This document shows positions 1 through 11,500 of a stretch of DNA of 64,000 bases, piece after piece. The stretch's first letter is position 1. Each line of letters begins with the position of its first letter. Made by a program: the position numbers and the translations under genes. The notes under the pieces were generated by a model. It saw only the letters and a program-made list of their open reading frames with translations, was not told where the DNA came from and did no database searches. This DNA is from Tubiluchus corallicola (Eukaryota; Priapulida; Priapulimorpha; Priapulimorphida; Tubiluchidae), in contig JAQGDQ010000039.1 of NCBI GenBank assembly GCA_030141605.1, forward strand, positions 494,001-558,000, written 5' to 3'.

Positions 1-45
1 CACAATCAAGTCGGTGACCAAGTAAATGATTAAAAATCACGGTAA

Positions 46-122
46 GCCACAAATGCTGTTACAGCAGAAAAATTTCGAATTACTTCAAAATGATATAAAA
101 GAAATTCAACAGCATTTGTGGC
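46..122. repeat. 77-bp hairpin element
   Basis: Perfect 15-bp inverted repeats (GCCACAAATGCTGTT at 46-60 and its complement at 108-122) enclose 47 bases. It resembles a tiny MITE or a foldback remnant; no target duplication was confirmed. Confidence 0.5.
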
Positions 123-227
123 AATAACAAGCCTAAATAATAAATAACTTATGTACGAGAAACATAGTTACATTTTAGTTAATTACATATTTATATATTT
201 ATTAATCGTTAAGAAATTGTTAGTTAC

Positions 228-248
228 CTTTTTTCCATAGCTTCTTGC
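228..248 (-). CDS. BORCS7: BORCS7 coding exon 5 (21 nt)
   Basis: A 21-nt exon (acceptor ggtttgcag, donor AAG|GTAACT) that completes the split Gln codon and adds QEAMEK. This matches the family QQEAIQK motif exactly where expected. It leaves in phase 2 towards an exon not found in the window. Confidence 0.75.
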
Positions 249-2775
249 CTGCAAACCAAAGTAATAAGAGATATTAGCCCAAAAAATGTAATGAAAAAGC
301 AGAACACATTTTATAACTTTAAATTAAAGGGAAAACATCTTTTATTAGTTTATAGGCTGAAACATGGCTAACCTAGGTGAGGCCAGAGAAGCTGAATAAA
401 AATTAGAGCTGCATGTTCACAGGACCTTTAAAAGAAAACTGGGTTACAACTGTTATACTGCAGTCTACATGCTAATTAACTAATACTATTTGAGTCATAT
501 CCTTTTAGTGATACATACGTTTTGTCCACGTTATGTTGTCAGTAGGTGACAGGGTCACCGCTCTAATTCCTCACCGTGAACTAACTGAGATCCTCCTACT
601 ATACTCACCATTCTCAAATATTCCTCCCTACCTTCATGGGGCAGAGATAAAAATTTTCTGTCTATGGTCAGTAGTTAGCAGCTTAGCACCTGTTAGTACT
701 TCTACTATTTGCCACTGTTCAGGACATGACCTATAGATGACCTTGACATGGTCATCATCTTCTTGTCTCAATGTTAGCCTACACCAAGATCTCAAACTAC
801 TACAGATGGTTCAGATATGATCTAGCTTAAACTCAAATTTTAGATGGAGGATGAAGCTACAGATGGTGGAAAGCCCGCAGCCCGACAAAGTTGGGGGCCT
901 AAAAATGAAAACAAGTCAATCATACAGAAATGCAAATTCAAAACTTTGTTTAGGAGCCTGCTTTCAAATAATGATAAACATTGATGACTGATCGAAGATT
1001 TTGAAACTTCGAAAGATTTTGAAGTTTACGTATTTACAATTCTGCAACCTCGTAAATTAAATGGCCAAGTGCAGGTAAAGTGTAAATTTTCTATAAAATC
1101 TTACTAACTATTATAAATTTATACAACTTTAAGCATTAAATAATAAACTTACTGGAAATGCAGATGATTTGCCAAAAGCTGCATCTTTTTAAGACTCTGA
1201 AAAGTGTAAAAATATTGACAAAAACCTATTCAAGCTAAAATTGTTTCATGTTGCTAGCAGTTCTTGAAATGTCTCATAGAATCAATTGGCTTTCACATAA
1301 AATTAAAGAAAATTACCTATAAATAACCAAGTATTCTCTTCACTCTTTTACATCATAAAATTATGAATGGTTCACCCTTTTTGGGTGTAGTGTGGGCTTA
1401 GAATAGCTGAAAAAAGGAGAAAGGATTTGAGAAAAGGAGACACTGGTGAAAGGGGCACTGGTGCTAAATGCATGCAGTTTAAACACATTTGAAACAATTT
1501 CTTGCACATGTTGGGAGCCAGAGCGAACTACACATGCATCAACTATACTTTAAAAAGTGGGTGTGGCTGGGCCATGAGACAGGAGTCAAAAAGAAGGCAA
1601 AGTGTCAGCTGATTAATTCAAAAAACATTCTATCTAAATCAAACTTCTGGAATGGCACTAGTAAGAGCGACTTTAGGTTAAACGATCAAGGTCTCTCAGT
1701 GTCAATATAGTGAATTTTAAAAATTGGTATACTGAAATTCACAAAATTAGTACACCCAACTTGTGAAGGCATTTTATACAGTAGGGACAAAATTGTAGGA
1801 AGCTAACCTCGGTTAAACATTAAAATGATAGAAAATGAAAAGCAAAGTGAAATGTAGTCAGTATACCATTTAATGTGCCAAAGACACCTGTTCCTACAGT
1901 GCAATGCCTACAACAATCAGAACAAGTACCTGGGAACCAGAAGTATAACTTAGCTTGAGTTTTCTGCAAATATGGGACTTTACTATCTATTGTCTGTTAA
2001 AAAATTAAAAATGGGAAAATTATGTAAAAGCTTAACATTTAAATTTTCTGCTTGAAAATTAGTTTCCATACACAGCATAAGCTGGGGTATTTGGTAAAAA
2101 ATTCTTTTTATAGTATTTCCATCTCACAAAAATTAATGTATAACAGTAAGTACGCTTAGTTTACTTACAGTGTCAGAATTCTCTATAGCATGTTCTTGAA
2201 GAACAAAGTTCTTTGTCGTTAATGATAAAGTCTAAAAAATATATGCAAAATTATATTACAATCTTATATTTCACAAACATGTATCAATATATATGTGTAT
2301 ATAGAGAAAAAATAAAAATGGACAAAAGCTGTCAAAAGAAAATTAAATAGCAAGTGTCGAAAGCACATTGTTAAACAAAATAAACATATTCCCACAGACA
2401 GAAAAATCCACTAAAAAAATAACTCACTTCAGAAACATAATTAGTCTCAAATGATATTTCATCCTAATTTGTTAAAGGGTATACTCATTGATTCAGAGCA
2501 CACTCGATGTAGCCACAGATTCACCCAAGTGGAAGCTGAAGGTATACAATACATATGACGTCTGTTGATGGTTAAAAAAGGACATGAAATTTCCACCTCG
2601 GCTCACTGTCAGTATTTTACGCTTACCTCAGCAGCCTTTGTTCCTTTTAACAGTTGATTAGCAAGCACACCTGTGTCTTCAATGTTTCTCTGAATTTTTC
2701 CTGCTAATCTAATCTTAGCTTCTTTATTACGCTGATTTTGCTGCTCCTGAGCAGCCATCATCATCATTTGCATTT
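228..2775 (-). CDS. BORCS7: BORCS7, BLOC-one-related complex subunit 7 (3' end off window)
   Basis: BORCS7 is a small coiled-coil subunit of BORC, the complex on the lysosome surface that recruits ARL8 and positions lysosomes along microtubules. Five phase-compatible exons on the minus strand are 2627-2775, 2428-2463, 2169-2231, 1153-1196 and 228-248. Joined, they encode an N-terminal helix ending in NQLLKGTKAAE, then NFVLQEHAIENSD, then SLKKMQLLANHLHFQQEAMEK. This follows the recalled vertebrate order KQVLKGSRSSE, NMVLQEDAILHSEDSLRKM, THLQYQQEAIQK. The start ATG at 2773 lies two bases inside an exon with a good acceptor; a further upstream 5' exon was not found. The last exon (about 15 residues in vertebrates) was not found and probably lies left of position 1. 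Identity is from recalled family sequence, not a search. Confidence 0.85.
1153..1196 (-). CDS. BORCS7: BORCS7 coding exon 4
   Basis: 44 nt, entering in phase 0 and leaving in phase 2, acceptor cttttcag and donor CCA|GTAAGT. It encodes SLKKMQLLANHLHF plus the first two bases of a Gln codon, matching the SLRKM...THLQYQ segment of the family. Confidence 0.85.
2169..2231 (-). CDS. BORCS7: BORCS7 coding exon 3
   Basis: 63 nt, phase 0-0, acceptor ttttttag and donor ACT|GTAAGT. It encodes TLSLTTKNFVLQEHAIENSD, the counterpart of the recalled RNMVLQEDAILHSE block of vertebrate BORCS7. Confidence 0.85.
2428..2463 (-). CDS. BORCS7: BORCS7 36-nt micro-exon
   Basis: A 36-nt, phase 0-0 exon encoding DEISFETNYVSE, flanked by an attag acceptor and a GAA|GTGAGT donor. 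It inserts 12 acidic/polar residues between two blocks that are adjacent, to my recollection, in vertebrate BORCS7. Skipping it keeps the frame, so it may be alternatively spliced. Confidence 0.7.
2627..2775 (-). CDS. BORCS7: BORCS7 coding exon 1
   Basis: 49 codons from the ATG at 2773-2771, ending in phase 0 at a GAG|GTAAGC donor. The acceptor is a pyrimidine tract ending in tttcag. The peptide opens with a methionine run (MQMMMMAAQEQQ) and a basic helix, so the true start could be any of the clustered ATGs. Confidence 0.8.
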
Positions 2776-3112
2776 CTGAAAAATGAACAAAATAATTACA
2801 TGGAAAGCTGCATAGATGTTGAGCACAAATGCTTCGGCTTAGAAACAACTGTATCAAAACTATATATTAGACACAGCTTAAAATCTTGGGCCCAGTTTGC
2901 ATTTATCTGTCTGTTGACTAGAATGGATCAAAACTTTCAATAAATTTAACAGTTTTGCATCTTAAAAATAAATTAGAAAAAACACTAAGCTTCTACTTAA
3001 AAATTCACATAATTCTCATACATAAAACAAGAATTAGAATTCATATGGTGTATGGAGTATTTGCTCTCAGTAACTTATAGATCAGTGTGAAACATACTTA
3101 ATCCTCAGTGTA

Positions 3113-3517
3113 CAGTGTTCCCTCGCTACTTCACAGTTCGTGTATCGCGGGCTGGCTGCTTCGCTGGTTTTCAAAAATATTAATATAAAATATTTATCAC
3201 AGTATTTTCGCTGTTTTGCGGGTTTTTGCGGGTTTTTGCGGTACTCCATATCAAATTTTTAAAATTACATATTTAGGTTTAAGAGTTTAAAACATTTTTT
3301 TGAATATTTAGGTAAAGTTTTTTAAAAGGTACATGTACAATATGGGAAAAGTTATTGAGGGAATGGGAAAGGGCTATATATAAGAGTGTGGGGAGGGTTT
3401 ATAAAGACTTAAAATAATGTATAACTACTAAAATAAGTATAGCGTCCCTACTTCGCAGAAATTCACTTATCGCGGGAGACCTGGAACCGAACACCCACGA
3501 TAAGTGAGGGAACACTG
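3113..3517. mobile_element. Tigger/pogo-like MITE, 405 bp
   Basis: The ends form a terminal inverted repeat, CAGTGTTCCCTC ... GAGGGAACACTG, flanked by TA at 3111-3112 and 3518-3519. A TA target duplication is typical of Tc1/mariner/pogo elements. The interior has reiterated GCGGGTTTTT motifs around 3217-3241 and no transposase, so this is a non-autonomous copy. Confidence 0.75.
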
Positions 3518-4884
3518 TATATCCAGAGCTTTGAATATCCAGTGCAGTTAATAAATGTTCAATAATATCTTCTTTGCTCAAACTTACAAGACACAAGAAC
3601 TGGTACTTGAACTCATTTTTATAGTTTCCAAGAACTTTTATAATGTTTAATCATACTTTTAATAATATATGTTTCTTACTTCTTCTGGATTGCATGCAGT
3701 GTCTAGATCATCTACTTTTTTCTCAATGATCTACCTTTAATCTACATCTACTTTTACAGCATTCACACATACTATTATCTATTTTATCTAGTTTGGTAAA
3801 CAAAATTAAAATTTCACATTATAATGTCAAGATTCACATTATATCAATAATATCAGCAAAAGTAGACCACTGATTATGACAGCTTAGGTGGTCTCTTCTT
3901 TTAAATGAGAAATAACATTCTAGATTGCTAATATATGTACACTATTTTTTATTTTTACAAATGTCTGTAAAAAAATTACTAGGCAATTATTAATTAATTA
4001 TTACACGTATTATATAGTTAGCAAATTCAACTGCATCATATCTTTTCCTGAAAAAAAATCAGTGCCATTTAACACTATTAGTGAACTTAGTGGCCACTTA
4101 GGCCTAAAAACCTTTTACTGACTGAGTAATTGGAGTGACAAACATCTAATAAACAGAACAGATGATTTTTCCCTTATAATAATTATTGCATTAACATTAA
4201 ATACATTAAAGTGTTAGCTGTATTCTTTAAAGTGTCTATGTTTCAATATTAAATCATGTGCGCATCCATCTTGTGATCAGTTTGGCTGGTGCGACATGTT
4301 TCCGTTAGCCACGTTTTTGTGTTTACCATCAGTTAGTCACGTTTTTGTGCATATTTTAATTCTGTTGCCTTTTTTTATACCAGAAATGTCGTACGTAATA
4401 TCATTATAATGCCCTTTATAACATATATAATGTAGCTGTAATCTGTAGTTTTACACGTATATAATTTTTATCTTGTGCTTGCCAATGAAAACTGGATTTT
4501 TGTACATTAAACTAAATTGAGCTGTTTACATTATGATATAATATAGGAATCTTTTTTCGGTGATTAAAAACTTACAGGAAATCTTTGAAATTATGGGTTT
4601 GAGCTTAGGGCAAAATTTTCAAATATTTAATAAACTTCAATTACTTCAAGTTTAATTGTTCTCCCAGTTTTCATCATCAATAAAAATTAAACAAATTTCA
4701 AGTTTTCCGACATCTTAACTTTGGCTGATTTTTTCCTGCACATTTTTTTTATTAAACATTCGATCTTTCTCTTTACTAGCATCTTTATTGTTTTTTTCGA
4801 GTCCTCCACTACCTCATTATACCATATACCTCTTTCAAACACTTTATCAATTGCATTTAGAATATCTTACTTGACAGGTCACTT

Positions 4885-5037
4885 AATTTTCTTCAATTTG
4901 GATAGGGGTGACTGACTTGGTGACCCTTAGTCCTTTAGCCACCCCGTCCCTTTTCCATCTTTATTTTGGTTTATTGCTTTTGTTTATGTTTATTTTGTAA
5001 AATTTAGAGACAAATAAATTATTTACTTACTTACAGT
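4885..5037 (+). mobile_element. Probable LINE 3' tail (plus)
   Basis: A non-coding stretch contains CCACCCCGTCCC, then T-rich sequence and AAATAAATTATTTACTTACTTAC. The short tandem TTAC tail is typical of CR1/RTE-type LINE 3' ends. No reverse transcriptase is attached. Confidence 0.35.
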
Positions 5038-5200
5038 AATAGAATAGAATATTTATTTATTAATCCCTTTCACTAAAAAAACAAATAACAAAAGAGAAAT
5101 GATGTGTATAAATGACGACGGGGTGGTGAAAAAAACCAATGATCATCAAGCCAACCACTCTTATCGTTATACAATAAATAAAAAACATTTTATTTATGCA
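5038..5200 (-). mobile_element. Probable LINE 3' tail (minus)
   Basis: Read on the minus strand this has the same order as the adjacent plus-strand tail: CACCCCGTC, then T-rich sequence, then ATAAATAAATATTCTATTCTATT. Two tails of related type thus abut tail to tail. Confidence 0.35.
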
Positions 5201-5859
5201 TTTCTATGTTATACTGTTATTTCTATGCAATTAAATGTGGATTTCTAGCACACTTGGTGCCAATCTTTTTTGTTTGCTTTGACAGCTTAAGCTGTTTTAT
5301 GAACATTATAATACCAGTTAAAGTTGTAAACTATGAATAGAGAAAACTAGTTTTGAAATTCCAAGTCTTCCTCTCATTTTCCATAGTAACAGAAGATAGT
5401 AACATGCAAACTCTTTTCTATTTCGGCATGAATTTATAAACGCTTTAAAGATATTACCTATTGCCAAAGCAAGTTTTGGAAAGAGGAGAGAAGTAGGAGT
5501 ACTACAATCCAAATGAAAAATGCTCGGTTAAGGTGAATGATTCTCAGTTAGCAAAAGGTCTTAATAATTAAGCATTAGTGAAGTGAATGAATAAACTGAA
5601 AACCAAACGTCGCATTTTGATCAGAAGTACTGCTGACAAGCCTCTGGCATAATGCAGTGTCTAGTTTTTTTGCTGGACTACTGCTGATTTTACCTGTTTG
5701 AAGGGCAGATTTTTTTATTTTAGGATTCTGACTGCCCGATATATACAACAGATGTGATAGGTATATGGTGATATTTTGTATGTTTAGTTACGTTGCGTAT
5801 GCTGAAGAAGACCTTTGCCGTTACAGTTGAGGATAAGGGTTAAGCTGATAAACATCTTC

Positions 5860-6714
5860 AATCTTCTTTGGTTTCTATATATCGTGGACTGTGTCAAACT
5901 ATGTTGGTATTCACTTGAAATCACCAAGGAAATCAAAGGTCAGAACAAAAATGTAGAAATTATGTTGAAAAACAAGACAATTACAAATCAACGTTGCGGC
6001 GAATTAGAAATGAGTATAAAGCGTCTACAGTCCAATGATGGTTTGAGAGAAGAATTCCAAAAAATAGTGTGTGAGGTGCGAGATCATGATAGTAGGAGGG
6101 CAAAATTAATAATAAATATGACAAATAATAAATAAATCAGTAATATGACATTTCCTTTTCTAACTGCGAAAGTGTAAGAGCATGGATTGCAGACAATCTT
6201 AGTATAGATGACAGCTCAGTAAAAACTATTGAAATGTTTCGCCTCGGAAAAACTAAGGAAGGTTACAACGGGCCAACAAAAATTGTTGCCAACTCCATGT
6301 CTTCAAAATGGAAAATTTTGCGCAAAGGAGTAGAACTGAGATTGCATCCAATCTATCGAAAAATTTTCTGTGAAGGAGACTTTACAAAAAAGGATTTTCA
6401 AGCCCAGAAACAACTTCTCGGTGAGTTTCAGACTAGGAAAACGAATGGCGAAACTGACTTCTGTATTAAGAAGGGAAAAATAATTAGAAGAACTAAAGTG
6501 GCAACTTCAACCAGTGCTACAGTAGACGCAACAAGCGGAAGCATCTGAACCTACAGATAACGCCGTAGATGCGACAGATGACAGCAACAGTTCAATCTAT
6601 TCTTCTGATTTAGAATCAAATGATCTGCTATATAGTACTGCTACAAACAATCCTGAAACACAAGTTAAGTTAGTCATTTCATCAAGTATTGTACCAAAAT
6701 TCAAAAATTCGTGA
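5860..6714 (+). pseudogene. LINE ORF1-like remnant
   Basis: Frame-shifted open segments resemble the nucleic-acid chaperone (ORF1p) of non-LTR retrotransposons. A coiled-coil-like stretch (MSIKRLQSNDGLREEF) is followed, after a stop and a frame change, by FRLGKTKEGYNGPTKI, KWKILRKGVEL and a C-terminal FQTRKTNGETDFCIKKGKI. This is the order seen in ORF1p C-terminal domains. The reading continues in a third frame to a stop at about 6714. At least two frameshifts and stops make it non-functional. A reverse-transcriptase remnant follows on the same strand at 6858, so both probably come from one LINE copy. Confidence 0.6.
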
Positions 6715-6857
6715 AACACACTGCCAATAGCTGATAGTAGAACAACGCAGGCTTTACACAACAGCACGTCAAATGCCAGGAAAGTTACAAGGTTAGTGGT
6801 GGAGTAACCACTGGGAAATGACAACGTCTTCAGGGACATAATATATACCTTCCATAT

Positions 6858-7791
6858 AGAAAGCTTGTGTTAAAACTTGCCGCACATGGGATCTCTGGGA
6901 ACCTCTACCACTGGATAGAAGACTTTCTTAAAGACCGCTCACAATGCATTAGAATTAACTCTAAGAAATCTTCTCGGTGACCCATCAAGAGCGGAGTGCC
7001 ACAAGAAAGTGTATTAGAGCCTATACTACTCCTTATGTTCATCAATGATCTACCAGACAATTTAAATTCACCAGTGAAAATGTTTGCCGATGATACAAAA
7101 ATCTACAGAATACTGAAGTCAAATAGTGACTATCATAGACTCCAGAATGATATTAACTATTAGTCTCATGGTCACAAACTTGGCAAATGCCTTTCAATGT
7201 GGAAAAGTGTAAGGTTCTACACTTAAGGAAAGACAATGTAACTCATGGATACTATATGCGCAACCATACAAATCAGTCAGTACCAATAACAGCTGTAACA
7301 AAACAGAAAGACTTGAGTGTTTAATTGACCAGTCTCTCATGTTTGATGAATACATTGACAAAATATCCAAATGAGCTAGGAAACGATTATGGATGTTAAT
7401 GCACTCTTTCACCTATATGGATACTCATATGATGGCCATTGTATGCAAAACATTGATAAGACCAGTATTAGACTATGGCGATGTAATTTGGTGTCCATCC
7501 AAACTTCAAGCAGTACGTAAGGTAGAATCTATTCAACAGAAAGTCACCAAGTTAGTACCATCAATCAATGATCTGCCATATGCAGAGAGAATGCAGAGGC
7601 TGAATTTACCATCCTTACGTTTCAGAAGAAAAAGAGGTGACCAAATCATGCTGTATCGTATATACAACAACCTTACAAGAATTGATAGCATAAAATATTC
7701 TTCAGGTAATCCACATGTGGCAGGATACAAGATTACAAAGCCCAGATGTAGAAACAAGAACAGATTCATTTTAAGAGTGATAAATGATTAG
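6858..7791 (+). pseudogene. CR1/jockey-like reverse transcriptase remnant
   Basis: The translation contains RKLVLKLAAHGISGNL, SGVPQESVLEP (RT motif 4 region) and KMFADDTK (catalytic motif with the two aspartates), followed by a C-terminal part in another frame at 7393-7791 (RPVLDYGDVIWCPS, LPSLRFRRKRGDQIMLYRI). This order is diagnostic of CR1-clade LINE polymerases, related to the copy at 27708-28894. Several in-frame stops and at least one frameshift between 6960 and 7390 inactivate it. Its 5' part (endonuclease) is missing. Confidence 0.85.
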
Positions 7792-8406
7792 AATCCCCTC
7801 ACCATATACTGTTTTTGTTGATTATTCAAAATAATTTAAACAGCTTTTGAAAGCAATAGGGCTGCTTTTCAAATACTTAGTAGAACAGTTTTACACTGCT
7901 CTTCAGTCACCTCTTAACTTAAAACAGTAAAACGCTATAGAGTTTATAATTCATTTCATGTGGAATTATAAGAAAATTCGGTACAGTTTGGCATTTCAGT
8001 TTAACTTGATATTTTGTTCGAAGTTTGGCTTGGCGCACAGCCAATCATTTGGTTAAACTTCGGTTTGGCTCCAAGCATAAAAAAGTCGCCTTGGTTGTGT
8101 TGACGAAAATGTGCATTCAATGCACCCCTAGTTATTAGACATAACAATGCCAATGTCTTTAAATATCTTCTGATATGTGTGTCAACTCAACACCAGGCAG
8201 ATATGAATGTGATGAAACTTGTGCTTTAATAATTTGTAAAATGACACATTTATCTGTATTAAACTGTAATAACCATTTGTCAGACCAGGCTTCAAAATGA
8301 AATAAGTTGTGTTTGCAAATGTTCTGAATCATCAATTGTCAGAACACAAGGTGATAGCAGGAGCAGTTAGAATCAATTAACTTTTCCAACTTCTTTTTTA
8401 TTTCAG
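7792..8406. other. Gap upstream of the first Roquin coding exon
   Basis: No gene seen. The end of this interval is intronic: a polypyrimidine tract and TTTCAG at 8393-8406 immediately precede the exon carrying the Roquin start codon. An upstream non-coding first exon must therefore exist but was not located. Confidence 0.5.
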
Positions 8407-8564
8407 CGGTGAATATGCATGCCTGAGTTTTGGGCACATTTATCATGTTGATAAAGCTAGAGGCTGAACATGCCTCTTCAAGCACCGCAATGGACAGACT
8501 TTCTGTCATGTCCTGTGTGCTTTAGCGACTATGATGGAAACCATCATCCTCCTATTAGTCTTGG
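8407..8564 (+). CDS. RC3H1: Roquin exon with start codon (CDS from 8470)
   Basis: The acceptor TTTCAG ends at 8406; 63 nt of 5' UTR follow, with the ATG at 8470. The coding part gives [17 protein letters not shown] and the first RING cysteine pair. The donor GG|GTATGT leaves in phase 2. A short upstream ATG (about 8415) opens a tiny uORF ending in TGA. Confidence 0.9.
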
Positions 8565-11500
8565 GTATGTATTCAATTATTATTGTTAATGTTATTACTT
8601 TGTATTTGACTTTTTGTTAGACATCATGATCCCTACTGTGTTTGGTAAAACTAGTGTGTCCATAGTAGACAAACTGGTCATTTCCTACATCAAAGAAAAC
8701 CATTAGCCCTCTTGCACAATACTACACAACCTCTACCTGACATGCTGTGCACATTTTTTGGAAACAGGACTAATTCAGCTAGTCTGTTTAAAAGATATTA
8801 TTGAATCCAGTTAATAGTTTTATTAATGTTATAAAAATACAATTGCCGCTACACAGTGCAGACAAACTCTATACAGCATATGTATAATTTAGAGGTGTCT
8901 AAGTTGTGCACTGGCAAATGAATTCTGAATGTGAAGACCAATCTGCATTTATGGGCTGGTGGAACTTGTTTTCTTTAACTGAACACTAGGCGGATGAATC
9001 ACATTTATTTAGCATGGGCTACAATACTTCTGTGAACAGTAGGCTCAGTCATTTCGATTTCTTGACTATTTTTCCTAAGTACTCACCAATTTTGCAACAG
9101 ATCTGATCACATTTTTAACTATATGTTAATTGTATTAATTAACTTAATCGTATGGATTGATATGCTTGTGTTCAGTGTGTTGAATTTTTCCTAGCTGTGG
9201 CCATACCGTGTGCAAGACATGTCTTCTAAAGTTGCATCGTCAACTTTGTCCTTTCGATCAGATTCTGATCACAAGAGATATTAATTTGCTGCCGCCTAAT
9301 ACAGCGATACTCCGCCTTGTGGGCGTGGCCGATGCATCATTTGTCGGTGCTATAACAATCACAGATGTTGATGAGAAAGAATACAAAGCTGCAATGCAGT
9401 GCTTGGAAGAGCTAGCTGTATACCTAGAACCAGGTAACGTTAAGATTTACGGGCACCTCAACTCTCACAGTTTTGTCAGGACTGAATAACTCATTTTTCA
9501 CATGCTCACAATATACCTTTGACTTCTCACGTAAATAAAATGATCAATAAATTGATAATACAGAATAAAACTAAAAGAAATACGAAGCTTTTCATCAACA
9601 AAAAAAGAAGAGAGTGCCACCCTATCCAACCAGCTGCTTTTGTAAGCTCATTTTGCATCAAAAATGACTGTGATCAGCAAACAAATTTAGCAAACGTGTG
9701 ACTTTATTTTGCTGTTTTGAACTACAAAATTGTATTAACATTTAACATTTGTTTTAATGTTTTCGAGAAAAAGTTTCAGTGCTATGGTCATCACAACCTG
9801 CTTTGTATTTACAATGTAAAATCTCCAATTTTTTTCTAATTTGTTTTTTAAAATCTCCAGTTTTACTTTCTCCGAGGATTGAGGGTCTGGATTTGGACAT
9901 CTCCAGTGTTTAAGCAATGTACGAGTTTTACTTTAAATTTTAAGTTGTAATGACATAAAACATTTGGTTTGAATTTGTTGGCTTGGGTAACTTTTTACTA
10001 AGATTATTTCTTTGTAACGATAACTATATTGCGTGCTACTTTTTCTTAGCTCCAGAAAAAGAGAGTAAAAATAATATTATTGAATGTTTTACTATTTGAG
10101 CTTGCTATCAAATATTCATGTTTGTAAAATTCTATCTATTGAGTAAGTACCATTCGTGTAATATACATATAATAATAATAATGTATAGAAAGTCATTTTT
10201 CGTACTAACTGTAAAGGACTTTCTGAACACTAAGTCTTTTAGTATTTCAACCAGAAATTTATTTCATCCTTAACTACAACCTTACTTGCTTTAAGAGGAA
10301 TGTTAAAATATTCAACAAAGTGCATTTATTACTGTGCTAACAATTAATTTTTCAATTTTTTTTCTGATGATATCTCTTGCACTGAGTGGTCATTAGGCTT
10401 TCTTGGTCACTACGTCAATTGTTTTAAAAATTAAAGGAAAACTTAACGATTGATTAGACTTAATCTCATTTTAATTTATTGTCGTCATAGACGTCACACT
10501 GACGTCATAGACGAATACTACAGTTCATGATCATACTTATCATATTCAGCGAATGTTGGCCATGTGAATGTGTCGAAACGGCGCCATGTCAGTCTTAAAT
10601 GGATTCGCTGATCTGCACGTAGCTTTGGAAATATTTAACAAAATTTAACTATCCGAGGTAATTATTACCTAACCTAAGCTCTGATTTAAAAAAGCTGTTG
10701 TAGTTTTCAATATTTTGGAGCATACTTTATTTTGGCATACACAGTCCTGTTTTCCTTTAATTAAGTGATTAAGTTAACATTCAGAAATTCTCGCTTTTCA
10801 AACTTTGCCATCTTTTGAGCAAATTTGTTAACATTTTCTTGACTTGTGCTGTACAGGTAACTCATTGCAAAATGCTGCTCTTAGTCGTTCCATGCAGAGA
10901 AAGTTGGTCACCCTTATTAACTGTCAGCTGATTGAGGAAGAGGGTCGGGCTCGTACGATGCGCTGTGCTCGTTCTCTTGGTGAGAGAAGTGTTACAGAGA
11001 TCATACTGCATCATCAGAATGCGCAGCAGTTGTCGGCGAATCTCTGGGCCGCTGTACGTGCCCGTGGCTGCCAATTCCTAGGACCAGGTGAGTGAGCAAT
11101 TATTTGGATGAAAAAATTTTGGGAACAGTTTGAAAACTTGTGTTACCATATAGTATTAATTTTTTCCACTAATTGCTGTTTTGTTGAGGTTTGTGAAACC
11201 TCGCATTTTATGCACAGAATAGTTTGTCTAGGACCTGGGTTGTAAATGGGCTATTTTATGAATTTAAATAAAGTTTTTAAAAAATTGACTGTAGCTATGA
11301 TTATATTTCAAAATAGTTGCAAAATAATATAACTTTTTCACATCAACAAACTTCTTTAACTTTTTGTGTTAATATGCCGAAGATAATATAAGAACAGTTT
11401 TCATTAAAAATATACTTACTTTAACATATCGACACACTCTTTGATTTTTGTATTATAGCCATGATAACTGAGCTTAGTAAAGCTTATAAACTACCTGTGT

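Larger units (their letters stand above)
2858..5814. other. Intergenic region between BORCS7 and Roquin (left part)
   Basis: No coding exon could be supported here. BORCS7 (minus) and Roquin (plus) are divergent, so both promoters should lie between about 2.9 and 8.4 kb, but no convincing GC-rich or TATA-type core was seen. A short direct repeat (GTTAGCCACGTTTTTGTG / GTTAGTCACGTTTTTGTG) occurs at about 4305-4350. The interval also holds the MITE at 3113-3517 and the LINE tails at about 4885-5190. Confidence 0.5.
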
